A stretch of 64,000 bases of DNA, from NCBI GenBank assembly GCA_963580455.1, contig OY756965.1, forward strand, positions 4,042,501 to 4,106,500, written 5' to 3'. Each line of letters starts with the position of its first letter. Within the stretch, counting starts at the first letter, position 1. This document shows, in pieces, positions 1 through 11,609 of this stretch. Both the position numbers and the translations under genes were made by a program. Source of the DNA: Euonymus europaeus (Eukaryota; Streptophyta; Magnoliopsida; Celastrales; Celastraceae). The notes beneath the pieces are model-generated. The model was not told the DNA's origin. It saw only the letters and a program-made list of their open reading frames with translations, and did no database searches.

Positions 1-722
1 TATACACAATAATGGTACACCAAATTTCCTCCAAACTCTACGACACTCACGCATTATATACACTATAAACCACCCTCTCCTCATAACTCATCATTTCTAC
101 AATTATTTTTGTACATTCAAAAAAAAAACCTCTAACTTTTAAAATTTATATATACATCTATAATAATTATTATTTTTATCTTTTATATATAATAATTAAA
201 AGATTGTGAATGTGTGTGAATAATTTTTTTCTAGCGGTTAGGCTTATAATTTTTTATTTTTTATTTTTTGGATATTTTAAGTATTTTGATTTTTTTTTTA
301 CGGATTTTCTTTAATAATTAAAAATATTGAATTTAGATAAAGAGATGGACCATCATCTGTAAGTAGATTACGAGATATCGAACCTGGAGGGAACAGAGAA
401 CTTCAGTAGAAGATGAAGTACCAACGACCTTCGTCAACCAACATTTTTCTGGATATCAGTTCCTGTACAAACAATGTTCTCGAGTAAAAAGATATTATCT
501 TAAACGTCTAGATAATATTTCTTGCAGGAAATTATTCATGGAAACAAACACATAGCTTATGAGAGAGATCCTCATCTCTTGAACAGCAAATTAAACAAGT
601 GAATGCAAGCTATGCATCACACAAACCAATTACATTAAAGCACAGCCTTCAGTACAACACTCTGGACTTCTGGTTTCTTCTTACATTTATGCATAAAAAC
701 CCCAAATTTATCTGCAATGAAT
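1..722. other. Gene-free AT-rich stretch
   Basis: Very AT-rich sequence with homopolymer T and A runs and no convincing reading frame. The last 150 bases or so are probably the old 3' untranslated side of the neighbouring nucleoredoxin pseudogene. Nothing else was recognised. Confidence 0.5.
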
Positions 723-3300
723 TTATATCAAAGTAGTAAGCTCCATATCAATGGGTAAGCTAGTTACATATGAAGCTTTGTGGGACACATCTCCACAGCA
801 AATCAATTTCTCCATTTCCTCATCGTCTTTTAGAGCACATTTTGGGTCGAGATCAAAGTCACATTCCTTGCAGTAGAAGAACCAACCGTGTCCCATCTCC
901 TCACAGCCGTTACAGTAGTAACCATCACGACGAGTGAGTGTGAGCTCATGGTGCGTATGGAGCTCATGTTTCAGCGTCGTAGGCCACGCCTTTGCTCTTT
1001 CCTCTGGTTTTTCTTCTAATTGCTCCAAATGATCTGCTGTGAATGGATATGCATCTGCGCCATAGACTTTGAAGAGGATTTCCTCCTCTTTAGGGACTGT
1101 CCAGCTGCTGGGACTAATCGCTACACCTGTTGGAATTCCTTTGATTTTGAACTTTTGTCACAGAATTGTCGTCCTCTCGTCATCAAATGGGAGGGCTAAC
1201 CAAGGCATCCCCATATAAAACTCATCGAAGGAGGATCGTTCGCGATCACTTGAGATGGAGATTACTTCAACCGTGTGTCGCTCGCTCTTATTTGGTGATA
1301 TGCCTCAATGAGCTTAGGTAAGAAGGCACTACATGGGGGGACACCATTAAGCTGAGAAATGTAGTAAAATGTTCCTTCCAGCAAGTTCTGATACTAGTAC
1401 CTAACAAAGAATCAACAAGATGCATAATTTAATTAGTCAAGAATCACCATTGTTGACACTCATGAACACTTTTAAGAAGATTTTGGAGCTGTTAGAGATA
1501 CAGCACTAATGAGGAACATGTACTACCAGGAGCCCCTCTCGTGACAACATAATCGCTTTCTTCGTGAACTAATTTTTACTCCAGCTTCTGTGCTTCAAGT
1601 TTTGCCTTATCAATCTCAGTTAGTTCAGCAAGCTTCTAGGCCGTAAAAAAGATAGGCATCAATGCCATGATCATCAATAAAATCTGACACATTTAGGTTC
1701 AGAGTCTTCCCATATTCTCCAATTATGACAAAGGTGTTATGGTTGGTCGAGCACCTACCCCTTTCGATAGGCCGACCACTCCCGTAACAGGCCTGCAGGC
1801 AGCCTGTTAAGCTGCAGCTTAGTTGGTTTAGCAGGTTGGTCTGCAGGCCACTTGTTAAAGGAGGTGAGGGTTCGACTCCTAGCCTCAACAACCCATGCAG
1901 TAGGGGCCAGGTAAGGCCACGGACCCAGACTTGGGCTCCGGGCTGCGTGATGGGTTGGGGTGTATGGCTTGTAGGCTTGTTACGGGAGTGGTCGGCCTAT
2001 CGAAAGGCGTAGGTGCTCGACCAACCGTAATGAAAGGCAGGAATGGTTTTCAGTTCAAAGTAACCGGCAAGCTTTTCACGTTTCTTATCGTCAAATGGCA
2101 TTGCTAACCAAGGCATTGTTTCAACTTCAAGCCCCTTTTTGAATTGCTCTTCTTCAAAGTCCACAGATGTTGACAATATCTCCACAAATTTGGGGGTGAA
2201 TTGAATGCACAAGCTATGAAGGGACATGGAGAAATACAGTCCAACCATCCTCCCTTCAAGCTCAGAAACAGGAATCTACCATTAGAGATACAAATAAAAG
2301 TTTCAATCATTCATTTATTCAAATAAGGTAAAAATCTAATGTAATTTCTACTGTAACTTGATTTCATCATTTGAAATCAAATATTCACGAGAGCTAGAGA
2401 CCAAGATACTGCCGAGGTTTGTTTTTCCTCATCAATCTCTTCTTGCTCTTTCAAGAACTCAACTCTTTTGGCCGTGAATGGATACCCTTTGACTCCATAG
2501 TCCATGATGAGCTTGACACCTTTATCACTCAGAAATTTCCCATTTCCATCAAGAATGACAAGACATGGAATCCCTTTCACTTCGAACAATTCTTCAAGTT
2601 GTTTACGGGGGTCTCAGTGTAAGTGAAGGAGAGAGCAAACCAAGGCATTTTGGAGAGGTATGTATTGAAGATTATTCGTCTCTATCTAAGGGAAAAAAGA
2701 CCACCTCAAAATTGCCTTTTGATGAGAGCTCTTCATATACTTCAACCAAGTTTGGGGTGAAACGGACATGGCTTGCACCATGAGCCAGAGAAACAAAATC
2801 CCACTGTCTTCCAATGAATTTGTCGATTTTAACCTAGGAATGTCAAAAAATTTCACAAGGAAACTAAAAAGGACCGTTTGATCGATCTGGTTAATCTGCA
2901 CATGCATGATCAACTGACTATTTTGTTCTAAATTGACAAACGTGATTACTTCTTCAGAAAAAATAATCCACCTGCAACATGCTCTTGAGAACAACGATAA
3001 TAGTTAAAGAACTAAAAACGGTGACTTTGCTGCTTGTATCCAAAACATTTGGTACACATTTGAAGTAATTCCCTACGTATTCATACAGACACCAGCATAG
3101 ACCTAAAAAAAAAGCATAATAGCACAAACAAACACACAAAAGCATATACTAAGACATCTGTATTTATGTATGTGTATATGCAAAATAGATTCTTACTTAT
3201 ATTCATTGATATTAGTATGTATGTAAAGCAGCACGTACGTATAAGAATATATACCTGATCGCGGTTGCTGGATGAGAGGAAATCCCTCTGCTTTGAGAAA
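723..3300 (-). pseudogene. Decayed tandem copy of nucleoredoxin 1
   Basis: This is a second nucleoredoxin-like gene with the four-exon layout of the intact gene just upstream (4190-6607). Recognisable parts are an exon-1 end RDFLSSSNRDQ followed by GTATAT (to 3255), exon 2 (about 2840-2390), exon 3 (about 2285-1600, split by a transposon at 1735-2032) and exon 4 (about 1380-723). Exon 4 ends in a preserved DC1/C1-like zinc finger (YYCNGCEEMGHGW...CDFDLDPKCAL). It is broken in several places. The first-domain CGPC is replaced by GASH, and the last-domain WCPPC has become GVPPC. Exon 2 is frameshifted, and exon 3 has a frameshift and stop near 1640. No good start codon was found. With both redox motifs damaged it cannot act as a disulfide reductase. 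Tandem duplication followed by decay is the simplest reading. Assignment to the family is secure; exon limits are approximate. Confidence 0.85.
1735..2032. mobile_element. 298-bp foldback element with tRNA-like A and B boxes
   Basis: Terminal inverted repeats of about 60 bp (1741-1800 and 1969-2026, a few mismatches) flank a short core. AAAGG flanks both sides (1730-1734 and 2033-2037). Removing the element and one AAAGG copy rejoins pseudogene exon 3 in frame across the conserved segment that reads IPAFVIIG, so this is a clean insertion with a 5-bp duplication. The core holds TGGTTTAGCAGG at 1824-1835, which fits a polymerase III A box, and GGTTCGACTCC at 1869-1879, which fits a B box, about 33 bp apart. 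The superfamily is not clear: the TIRs suggest a MITE, the boxes a tRNA or SINE head. Confidence 0.75.
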
Positions 3301-4189
3301 AGAAGCAAAGGCAGATAAGAGAAACACCAGAAATGTAGCCCTTGCCCATCTCAAAAAACACTTCCTTTCCCAGGTCTCTTTCTCTTCTTATACACCAGTA
3401 ACACTGCATAATGCTAAAAAGCTAATTCCATTGTTATTAATTGATTATTATATAATTTTAATCTTTGAAAATACCGCAGTGTTGTCTTAGGCATAGAAGA
3501 AAACATGACAATCCAGAGCAAGACCAAAAAAACTTTGCAATTGCCGGATCACAATTCCAATACTACCTTTGATCCTTGAAACATAAATACACAATAATCT
3601 GCACAGGCCAGCTAGACTGGGTACGGGCTTGCGTATGACTAAGGTTATACCTGGAGGCTAATGACAGTGTTGCATCCATGAGGTGCCTGTCCTCCAGCAC
3701 TCAAAACAGTCTCAAGCTAATGTGATTCCACTGGAAGTTCCGCACAAATAAATAATGATTCAAATAACTGGCACAAGTATCTCAAGGTAAGGGGTGTTAA
3801 AACTTAAGACAATGAAGACATTGAAGTGAAGAAATGCACCACTAATGTGGCAAGAGGAAACTATAACAAAACTTGCGCAACACCAAAACCATGTATATAT
3901 TCAACATGTTCAAGACACAAATGCAAACCACCTTTACTACTAGACCAGTGGTGGTAGGGAGAACCAGAACCTCATCACTCGCACAAACCTTATGTACAAT
4001 GCAAGTAAAACTTTTAATACATGCATGCAGGTCCACCAATACATCTGATAAAAGATGGCTAACAAGATAGGAGGCTCACGAAGCTCGGAGCATTATTACA
4101 AGAAACACACACTTTTTAACTAAGAACCATGGCTGCAGATGAAGACCAATAGACCATGGCTGTAGATGAAGATCAAAAACATTAACATC
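3301..4189. other. Spacer between the two nucleoredoxin copies
   Basis: Intergenic DNA between the intact gene and its decayed downstream copy. It presumably holds the 3' untranslated region and terminator of the intact gene near 4080-4189 and the former promoter of the pseudogene. No further gene or repeat was recognised. Confidence 0.4.
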
Positions 4190-6607
4190 TCAAGCCTTGT
4201 GGCAGACCTCTCCATCACATATCCATTCTTCTGATTGACTTTTCTCCTTCTGTGCATCATCTTTGGTTCCTTTATCCTCCAAAGCACATTCAGGATGAAG
4301 ATCAAAGTCACACTCATTGCAATTGAATGACCACACATGTCCATCTTTATTACATCCATCGCAATTATAAACTTTACGGCGGGTAAGCACAAGCTCATGC
4401 TCTTCATGAAGAACATGGTTGACCTTCTCAGGCCAGCCCTTCGCCATCTCCTCCTGTTCCTTTTCAATCTCCTTTAGATGCTCATCAGTGAAAGGATAAG
4501 CACCAGCCCCATGCTCCATAATGAGATTTCTGGCTTCTTTTGTCACAGTCTTGCCAGATGCTCCAATGGCTACAAGCATAGGGATGCCACGGACTTTGAA
4601 ACGGCGAGACAAAGATGCCTTCCTCTCATCACCGAAGGGTAAAGCCAACCATGGCATTTCTGAAAAGTAGTCATCAAAAGCGGCCTGGTCTCTGTCACTG
4701 GAAATGAAAATCACCTCAAATGCATCATCCTTCTGCTTAATTTTGTTGTATGCTTCAATAAGAGTAGGCAGAAATGCACGGCACGGTGGGCACCAATGTG
4801 CTGAGAAATAAAGGAGGATGTTCCTCCCCGCCAGATTAGCAACTTTAACCTGGAAAAGCATTATTTTTATTGTCAATAGATAGTCATAGACATTTTTTCC
4901 TACAACATTTGTGAATACGAAAGTATATTACTTTGCTAAGGCAGGGCCTTAAGCATAGGATGATAACATCAATGAGGAAATAAGCAGGGACAAATCTATC
5001 AGATTGAAAACATTAAATACCTAGTAGAGACAACAAAGGAGCTACCACTTTCCAAAAAGTGAAAATTTTACCTTGGAACCATCCTTCCCAAGAATAAAAT
5101 CACGGTCACCTGATACCAAAATTGACTCTAGGGTTTGAGCTTCTTCTCTTGCTTTCTCTATCTCTGCAAGTTCTGAAAACTTTTCAGGGGTAAATGGATA
5201 TGCCTGAATTCCATGTTCTTCAATGGCTTCAGCAGCATTCAGATGGAGAGTTTTTCCATCCGGACCAATAACAACCACTGTGGGAACAGTTGAAAGCTCA
5301 AAGTATCTGGCCAACTTTTCACAGCTCTTGTCCTTGAAGGGCAATGCCAACCAAGGCACGCTTTCAACACATTCTTTGAAGGATTCTTCATCATCATCAA
5401 GTGATATCAGCACAATTTCAAATTTCTCTCCCTTAGCTTTCAATTTCTCATAAACCTGAGCAAGCTTCGGAGTAAAATCAGTACAAGATTTGAACTTAGA
5501 CAATGAGAAATACAGGCCCACTGTCTTCCCTTCAAGTTCAGAGACTGGAATCTAGCATAAAATGAAGGACAAAAAATAAGTATTTCATTTTCACTACTGA
5601 CTACATAAAATCTGTTTTAGAGGAATAAATTGTCATTTCAAATAGAAAGCACTGGCATTGAACTTGCCTTCTTTCCATCACATGAGATTACAAAGTCACG
5701 TGAGCGGAAGACCAGGATGGATCTTAAAGACTGATTCCTCCTCGCAGCTTCTTCTTGCTCCTTCATTTCGTTGATTCTTTCTGGAGTAAAAGGGTACCCT
5801 TCAACTCCATACTCCTGAATGATCCCAACCCCACTGTCACTCAAGACTTTACCATTTTCGTCAAGGATCACAAGATGGGGAATTCCCATCACTTTGAACA
5901 GCTCATTCAATTTTTCACGTGTCTCTGAATCAGAAAATGGGACTGCAAGCCATGGCATTTTGGAAAAGTACTCATTGAATGACTCATCATCTTGATCCCC
6001 TGAGACAAAAATGATCTCAAAATCACCTTTGGGAGCTAGTTCATTGTACACCTCGATCAAAATCGGTGTGAATCGGCGACATGGGCCGCACCATGACCCT
6101 GAAAAATATAGCCCGATTTTCTTCCCCTTCAAGCTGTCAATCTTAACCTGAAAAATACCACACCTAAGATTCCATCAGCTCCGACTTAAGAAAGGTGGTT
6201 GGTTGAATTGAGCGGAGCATACACAAGTCAATTCTAGTGAATGAGCTTTTTGAACAACAATTAATCCCGAGAACGTGAAAAATAAAAACTCCTTTGCTAG
6301 TAAGTGTATCGTAGTCCATGAATGAGACAAAAATAAGAAAAAACATCTTGAATTCATCATTTCCCCCCAAATAACTGGAGCTTAGAGAAGAAATCATCAT
6401 CGTGTAAAGGGTCGGCGTGAAATTCCATATATTTAGACCCCACAAAATTGACAAACAAATAATCGAGAGACAATAATTAAAAACAGAAATAAAAAACAGA
6501 AAAGTTACCTGATCACCGTTGTTACGAACAAGAAAGTCTCTCTCAGAGGAAGACAGTAAAGACTGGAAATCATGTGCATCGCCGTTGGTCATCTGACCAT
6601 CCGCCAT
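4190..6607 (-). CDS. NRX1: Nucleoredoxin 1, thioredoxin-fold disulfide reductase
   Basis: Four exons: 6509-6607, 5668-6147, 5072-5551 and 4190-4849. All junctions are in phase 0 and give 572 aa, close to the usual plant NRX1 length. The protein has three thioredoxin-like domains. The first carries WCGPC (residues 52-56), the central one has lost the motif (KFKSC at 212-216), and the third carries WCPPC (372-376). A C-terminal DC1/C1-like Cys-His finger lies at about 498-541. This two-active, one-silent arrangement is the plant NRX1 pattern. The family reduces disulfides in cytosolic and nuclear proteins and is linked to protection of antioxidant enzymes such as catalase; that role is family knowledge, not seen here. 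The start is ATG, giving [10 protein letters not shown]. Intron 2 uses a GC donor (AAG/GCAAGT at 5667). A degenerate tandem copy lies downstream. Confidence 0.95.
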
Positions 6608-6710
6608 TTTCTTTGAACTGTGTTAAGTGCAGGTGAGAAACTCCAGGCGCAAAGTGTGGTATATCAGTCCGAGCCTAGCTTTGTTTGTAAGTAGGACAAG
6701 TGGTGGTTCT

Positions 6711-6720
6711 GAATTTATAG
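6711..6720 (-). promoter_or_regulatory. Probable TATA box of the nucleoredoxin gene
   Basis: CTATAAATTC on the minus strand, about 105 bp before the start codon at 6607. That is a suitable distance for a plant core promoter with a 5' leader of about 70-80 bases. No other element was assigned. Confidence 0.55.
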
Positions 6721-7172
6721 GCCCCGAGTGCCTTGTTAAAGTCTTCTGGAATTTTCTTTGGTGACTGAGAGAGAACGAGATAAATAATAGAAGAGTGAAT
6801 GCGTGAGAAATACGACCACGTCAGTTCACTTCCATTGACTTGTTGACTTTACTGTTCTCATCTCAAATCTCAATTGCTCTTAATTGTGATAATTATCGAA
6901 TTCGAAAATAATATGTAATAATTTGAGATTACTAAAATAAACATATTTGCTAGTTCACACGTTCTCAAATATATTCAAACCCAAAAAGAAAATAAGAACA
7001 AACTTAAATCAGATCGAGGCGATGTGAGGCCTCTAACCATAAAACGATTAATTTTCTGCTAACCAAACCATACTTTCAATTTTCCTCCAAGTATACTTGA
7101 ATCATATCTATACACCAATGACAATACTTCTAAAGATGTATTACGAACAAAGAAATGGTATCACTCTCTCTA
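6721..7172. other. Upstream region of the nucleoredoxin gene
   Basis: AT-rich sequence that should contain the distal promoter. No coding segment or repeat was recognised before the transposon that begins at 7176. Confidence 0.4.
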
Positions 7173-7175
7173 ATT

Positions 7176-8307
7176 CACTATAAGAATTTTACTGATTATC
7201 GATAGAATATCCCATCGGTAAAAAGTAAATTTTTGTCATAATAACGTTACCGTGGGTTACGCAATTATCGATGAAAAATCATGTTGTGTATATTTTTCCG
7301 GCAGATTTAACGATGGAAAACAATTCCATAGAGAATTCTCGATGGAATAATTCGTCGACATTAGGTTAGAGTCTGTCGGTAAATTTGAAATAAAAAATTA
7401 AAACTAAATTATTCATCAAATAATAATATTAAAAACAAAATTATCCGAGGCTAAATATAAAATTAAAACTTTGTTGGTAAATATTTTCATAACAATTAAA
7501 ATAATAAATTTTCGCCGGTCGTCTATCGGTAATTTTTTTAATTGAATTTTCATCAATAATCCACCAGTGACAAATTAAAAATATAAAAGTTCGTCGATAA
7601 TTTGTTGGAAATCTAAAATGTTTTTTTGAAAAAATAAATAAAAATACCCCTGTAAATTGCATAAAAATATAATAAAAATCTCAAAATTATTTGAAAAATC
7701 TCAATAAATCTAAATTGAAATCCATAGCAGAAAATCGATGAATTACAACAAATCGGAAAAACTTTATAGACTTGTAAGATTCTCATAATACCTTGAAATT
7801 TCAAGTAGAAGTTGAAGCTCTTGCTTTGGAGGAGCTGAAGAAGAATCAAAGGCATATACGAACGAAGAAGAAAAGCCAAAGTCACGTAGAGCGAGGAAGA
7901 GAGAACAATCGCCGAAGGATTTTCGTACTTGCCAAAGTCGTGCAAAGCAACCCTTTCTGTTTTTTTTTAAAACCAAAAACATTACTACATTACTGACGAT
8001 CATGGATAATATTTTAATTTATTGATGGAATTGTCTGTTGGTAACTATTTTACCTAATTAAAATAATTACAAAATCGAAACATTTACCAACGGCATAGAA
8101 TTCCGACGCTAAATAAACTATTACCGATATAATCTTTTCTGTCGGTAATTACAGAAGGCATTTCGATTGATAATCCGTCAATATTATTTCCATTGGTAGT
8201 CTGTGGGTAATCCATTGGTAAAGTTTTCAATCCTGTTTTTCATTGGTATTTCGTCGTAACTTCTGACGAAAATTTATCTGCCAGTAATCACTGGTTTTCT
8301 TGTAATT
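7176..8307. mobile_element. Non-autonomous CACTA (En/Spm-type) element
   Basis: The left end is CACTATAAG and the right end CTTGTAATT, a worn form of the CACTACAAG / CTTGTAGTG terminus. A 3-bp ATT duplication flanks it (7173-7175 and 8308-8310), as expected for this superfamily. Many short subterminal copies of TCGGTAA and related forms occur in both orientations. No transposase reading frame was found in the 1.13 kb, so it would need a helper. Small reading frames inside are not convincing genes. Confidence 0.75.
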
Positions 8308-8692
8308 ATTTGCCCAATTACTCCCAAAATCACCCCCAAAACATGTTTTTGGGAGGTTTTTTTGTGTTATTAGTATTTACGGGTCAAGATTTATGTTTAT
8401 GGTTTAGAATTTGGGATTTAGGCCTTAGAATGTGGCGTTTAAGGGTTAGGTTAGGATTTATGATTTATGATTTTTTTTCAAAACCAATTATATGATAGCA
8501 TTAGAATCACTAAAATACTCAAATGTATAGAAGAAAACAAAGAAAAATATTCATTTGAATATTAGAAGGGATTTTGAGGGCAATTACACTCGAATAATTA
8601 TAGCTCCTATCCCTTGAAATACATACAAATTAGGATTGGGTGTTCACTAGATCATATCATTTTATCCATCCCTGCTTTTATTAGATAGGGAA
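8308..8692. other. Gene-free stretch
   Basis: AT-rich spacer between two transposons. It includes a short run of GGTTTAG/GGATTTA-like repeats near 8390-8470 that loosely resembles telomere-type sequence. No coding signal. Confidence 0.4.
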
Positions 8693-9481
8693 AAGTTAGG
8701 GTTTACTCCCTGTACTTTCAAGAAAATATCAATTTGCACCTTGTACTTTTAAACGTATCACATCGCATCTCGAACTTCCATTTTCGTATACCGTTACACC
8801 TCTCATCCAAATGCCGTCTATTTTTGTTGATTCAACACCTTTTTATTGACATGACATTTTATTTTTATTTTTTAAAAGCATAAAAATACTTATCTATATG
8901 CAAACCCAAATCCCCATTTGACACCAATGAAACCTTAAATCTCTCCTCCATTCTTGTAGCTCACTCTCTCTAGCTTGATATTGCTTCTAAAAAATGATGT
9001 ATGGTGTTTTTTGGACACCAATGACTTCGTTTGGTGTAGTCAAATTATGTAAGACTTTCAAATTTATTGAGTAATCGTTAATTTTATGGTTTAGAGTTGT
9101 TGGAAAACTGTATAGAATGTCAAATTACGTATTTTGTTTTTTGAATATTTGGTTAAAGTGTCTAGAATGTATCAACCCTCAAAGGGGCAATGTCTTTCTT
9201 ATTTGCATTTATGAGGGGTTGATTTGATCTATTTTTGTAAGTCTAGGGTGCATTGTTATCTATTTTTATAAATTCAGAGTGCATTTCAATTCAAAGTACA
9301 ATGTGCAAATAGACACATGTCAAAATTTAAATGGTCCCATGTAGGACGTTAATAACAGCATAAGGGGGCCAAATCAGCAAAAAATATACAGCATTTGGAC
9401 GGAAAGTGTAACGGTATACAAAAATAAAAGTTCGAGTTGCGATTTGTTACATTTCAAAGTACAAGGTGCATATCATAACTT
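8693..9481. mobile_element. Mutator-like element with long terminal inverted repeats
   Basis: The outer 90-130 bp are inverted copies. The left side (8731-8819) holds GCACCTTGTACTTT, TCGAACTT, GTATACCGTTACAC and CATCCAAATGCCGT. The right side (about 9390-9475) holds their reverse complements in the same order. Both ends begin with AAGTTA. No transposase was seen in the 0.5-kb core. No target duplication could be matched, so the outer limits are best estimates. Confidence 0.65.
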
Positions 9482-10544
9482 GCCGGTAGTGCTAGATATT
9501 CCTAAGACATCCATAATGCATCCATACCACATGTGGCAATCATCATAGCCACAAGTTTTGGTTCCATTTTCAAATTCGAAAAATCAAAATCATAACTCCC
9601 ACTCACCCGGAATACTTAGGAATACAAAATTTTAGGTAGCATTTTCCATAACCTTCCCCTACTAGATATGGACCTCATCAAACATTACGATCCTATTGTG
9701 ACCCACTGCAAGGTATAAAGAAATAAATTGAGCCATCCTAGTATTGGATTATTTCAAGAGTAATTTTCCTTAGATAAACTAATTTGAACTAGCCAGTACA
9801 ATTACTACTATGGCTGGAGGAACATTACTTCTAGGGTGAGTGACCCCACCAACCCGACCCTTCTAATATGTCCAATTGACCAATTTGGCTTCAGCAACAC
9901 GCCTAACCAAGCAAGCCACGCCAGCTGATATCCTTATCCATTTGTGGGTCAAAGTTATTTATAGTGAAAACAACAGAAGCATGCAAGAATTTGAAATTAT
10001 AACAATTTATTAAAGAGGGTCATACACTACACTACACTACACGTGCGGTATGTACTAATCACTAGTGTGTCACCGAGGGAAACTCCAATGACGTGTTATT
10101 TTATAGCATTGAAAAATTTGGAATATATAGAGAAAGAGTGATAAAAAAAGTTATATTCAAAAAGAGGTAAAATTAAAAAATAGCAAAAAATAAAAAATTG
10201 TATACAAAATATTAGAGAAATTATATTGATATTTAAAATATTTATAAATAAAAAATTATATTGAAATATATATTTTTATAAATACGACTATATTAATAAT
10301 CGTATTCTAATATAATAATGATGGTAGGGCATTGAAAATTTTGAAGAAACTTGTATCAGAAGATCTTCACTCACTTTTATGTATGAGAGACTGAGTTGAT
10401 TTGGGTGTGGGACCAAGTCTCCACTTCAACGAAACCAACTCTTTACCAAACAAAGCCACGCGGCCCACGTTAGCATTTATTGATTTATCATTTACGCAAC
10501 AAATGTTTTTTCCCCTAAAAGCAACACAATAATATTCAATTTAG
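9482..10544. other. Gene-free AT-rich stretch
   Basis: No gene recognised. A short CACTA-unit microsatellite (four to five repeats) lies at about 10024-10042. The part from 10100 to 10320 is almost pure A and T. Confidence 0.4.
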
Positions 10545-11280
10545 TTGGGCTGATAAATTGGGTTGAAATGTGTATTTTTATTTATATGATTAGAGCACAT
10601 GTAATGGTTACATATTGTTGTCTCTGTTAAAATTATTTGTGTACCTCATTTTTATCATATAAAAATTTAAACTACACACATATCTCAATATAGTTATATC
10701 AGCAAAACACATATTTCAATACAGCTACATCAGTAAAACACATCTTCCAATATAATTATTTTTTCTCCATTATTCAAACCAACTATTTTCTTTTCCTACA
10801 TCCTTTCCGCAACAAAACTACACAAAAATCAAGATTGGACCCATCAAAACACATTTTTCAATACAATCACATCAACAAAACATATCTCCTAATACAGTCA
10901 CATCAGCAAAAATATACATTCCAACAATATCTAATGTCCCCATTAAACACACACCATTGCATGTACTCTTATATTGGAAGATATATTTTATTGATGCGAT
11001 TGTATTGATATATGTGTTTTGGTGATGTGAATGATGATGTGACTTATTTTTTATAATAAATGTCAGACCCAGTCTTAAATTTTTGATAGGATAGTATGAA
11101 AAATAAAAAAGTAGTTGGTCTGACTAAAATTGAGAGAATAAAATGTTTAGATATTTGTGCTTTGCTAATGTGATTGTATTGAAAACGTGTTTTACTGATA
11201 TGACTGTATGAAAATATATATGTGATTTGAATTTTATATAATAGAGATGTGATTCAAAATATGAGTTTGCTTATATGCCT
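10545..11280. mobile_element. Older Tourist-like MITE split by a younger relative
   Basis: The flanks of the element at 10593-10968 join into one sequence that follows the MITE at 12583-12951. Shared blocks are TGTGTTTTG-type motifs, GATGTGATTGTATTG and GGTGATGTG, then a GACCCAG segment and a second set of the same motifs. The outer ends are worn, so both limits are approximate. Confidence 0.5.
10593..10968. mobile_element. Tourist-like (PIF/Harbinger) MITE, 376 bp
   Basis: The ends are GAGCACATGTAATGG and CCATTGCATGTACTC, a 15-bp inverted repeat with two mismatches. A TTA duplication flanks them (10590-10592 and 10969-10971), the hallmark of PIF/Harbinger elements. The interior repeats CAATACAGTCACATCAGCAA-type motifs. 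No coding capacity. Confidence 0.75.
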
Positions 11281-11398
11281 GAATGTGTCTTGTGTGGATG
11301 TATAGGGCCGGACCAGACATGATGGGCCCACTTGATTGGACCTAAGATAGGGCCCAAAAGGTAAATTAAGGAAGCAGTGGGCCAGTGGCATTAGGGGA

Positions 11399-11601
11399 TT
11401 ATTCTATTCTTCTCCAGTGAGAAAAGCAATGGTTGACAAGGGGAAGAATTAAAAAAAAGAAAGAGATAGGAACCCTCCACCCATCAGCAATGCTGATCAG
11501 CTGATCAGCAATCTTCTGGTTTTTTTCTTCGTAAAATTTGGCTTTTTTATCTGATGGAGCCTTGATGGAGAGATTTGGTAATATCTGCTCTACTTCACCC
11601 A
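11399..11601 (-). other. Possible coding fragment, unrecognised
   Basis: A short open frame on the minus strand starts with an ATG at about 11600 (MGEVEQILPNLSIK) and runs about 45 residues of ordinary, soluble-looking protein. It then enters a low-complexity hydrophobic tail. The first part reads like a genuine first exon, but no splice donor or partner exon was found. It could be a gene fragment or chance. Confidence 0.25.
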
Positions 11602-11609
11602 TATCCAAA

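Noticed and set aside
1869..1879. Possible tRNA gene at the B-box-like motif
   Set aside because: No cloverleaf, anticodon arm or acceptor stem can be drawn. The motif lies inside a foldback transposon.
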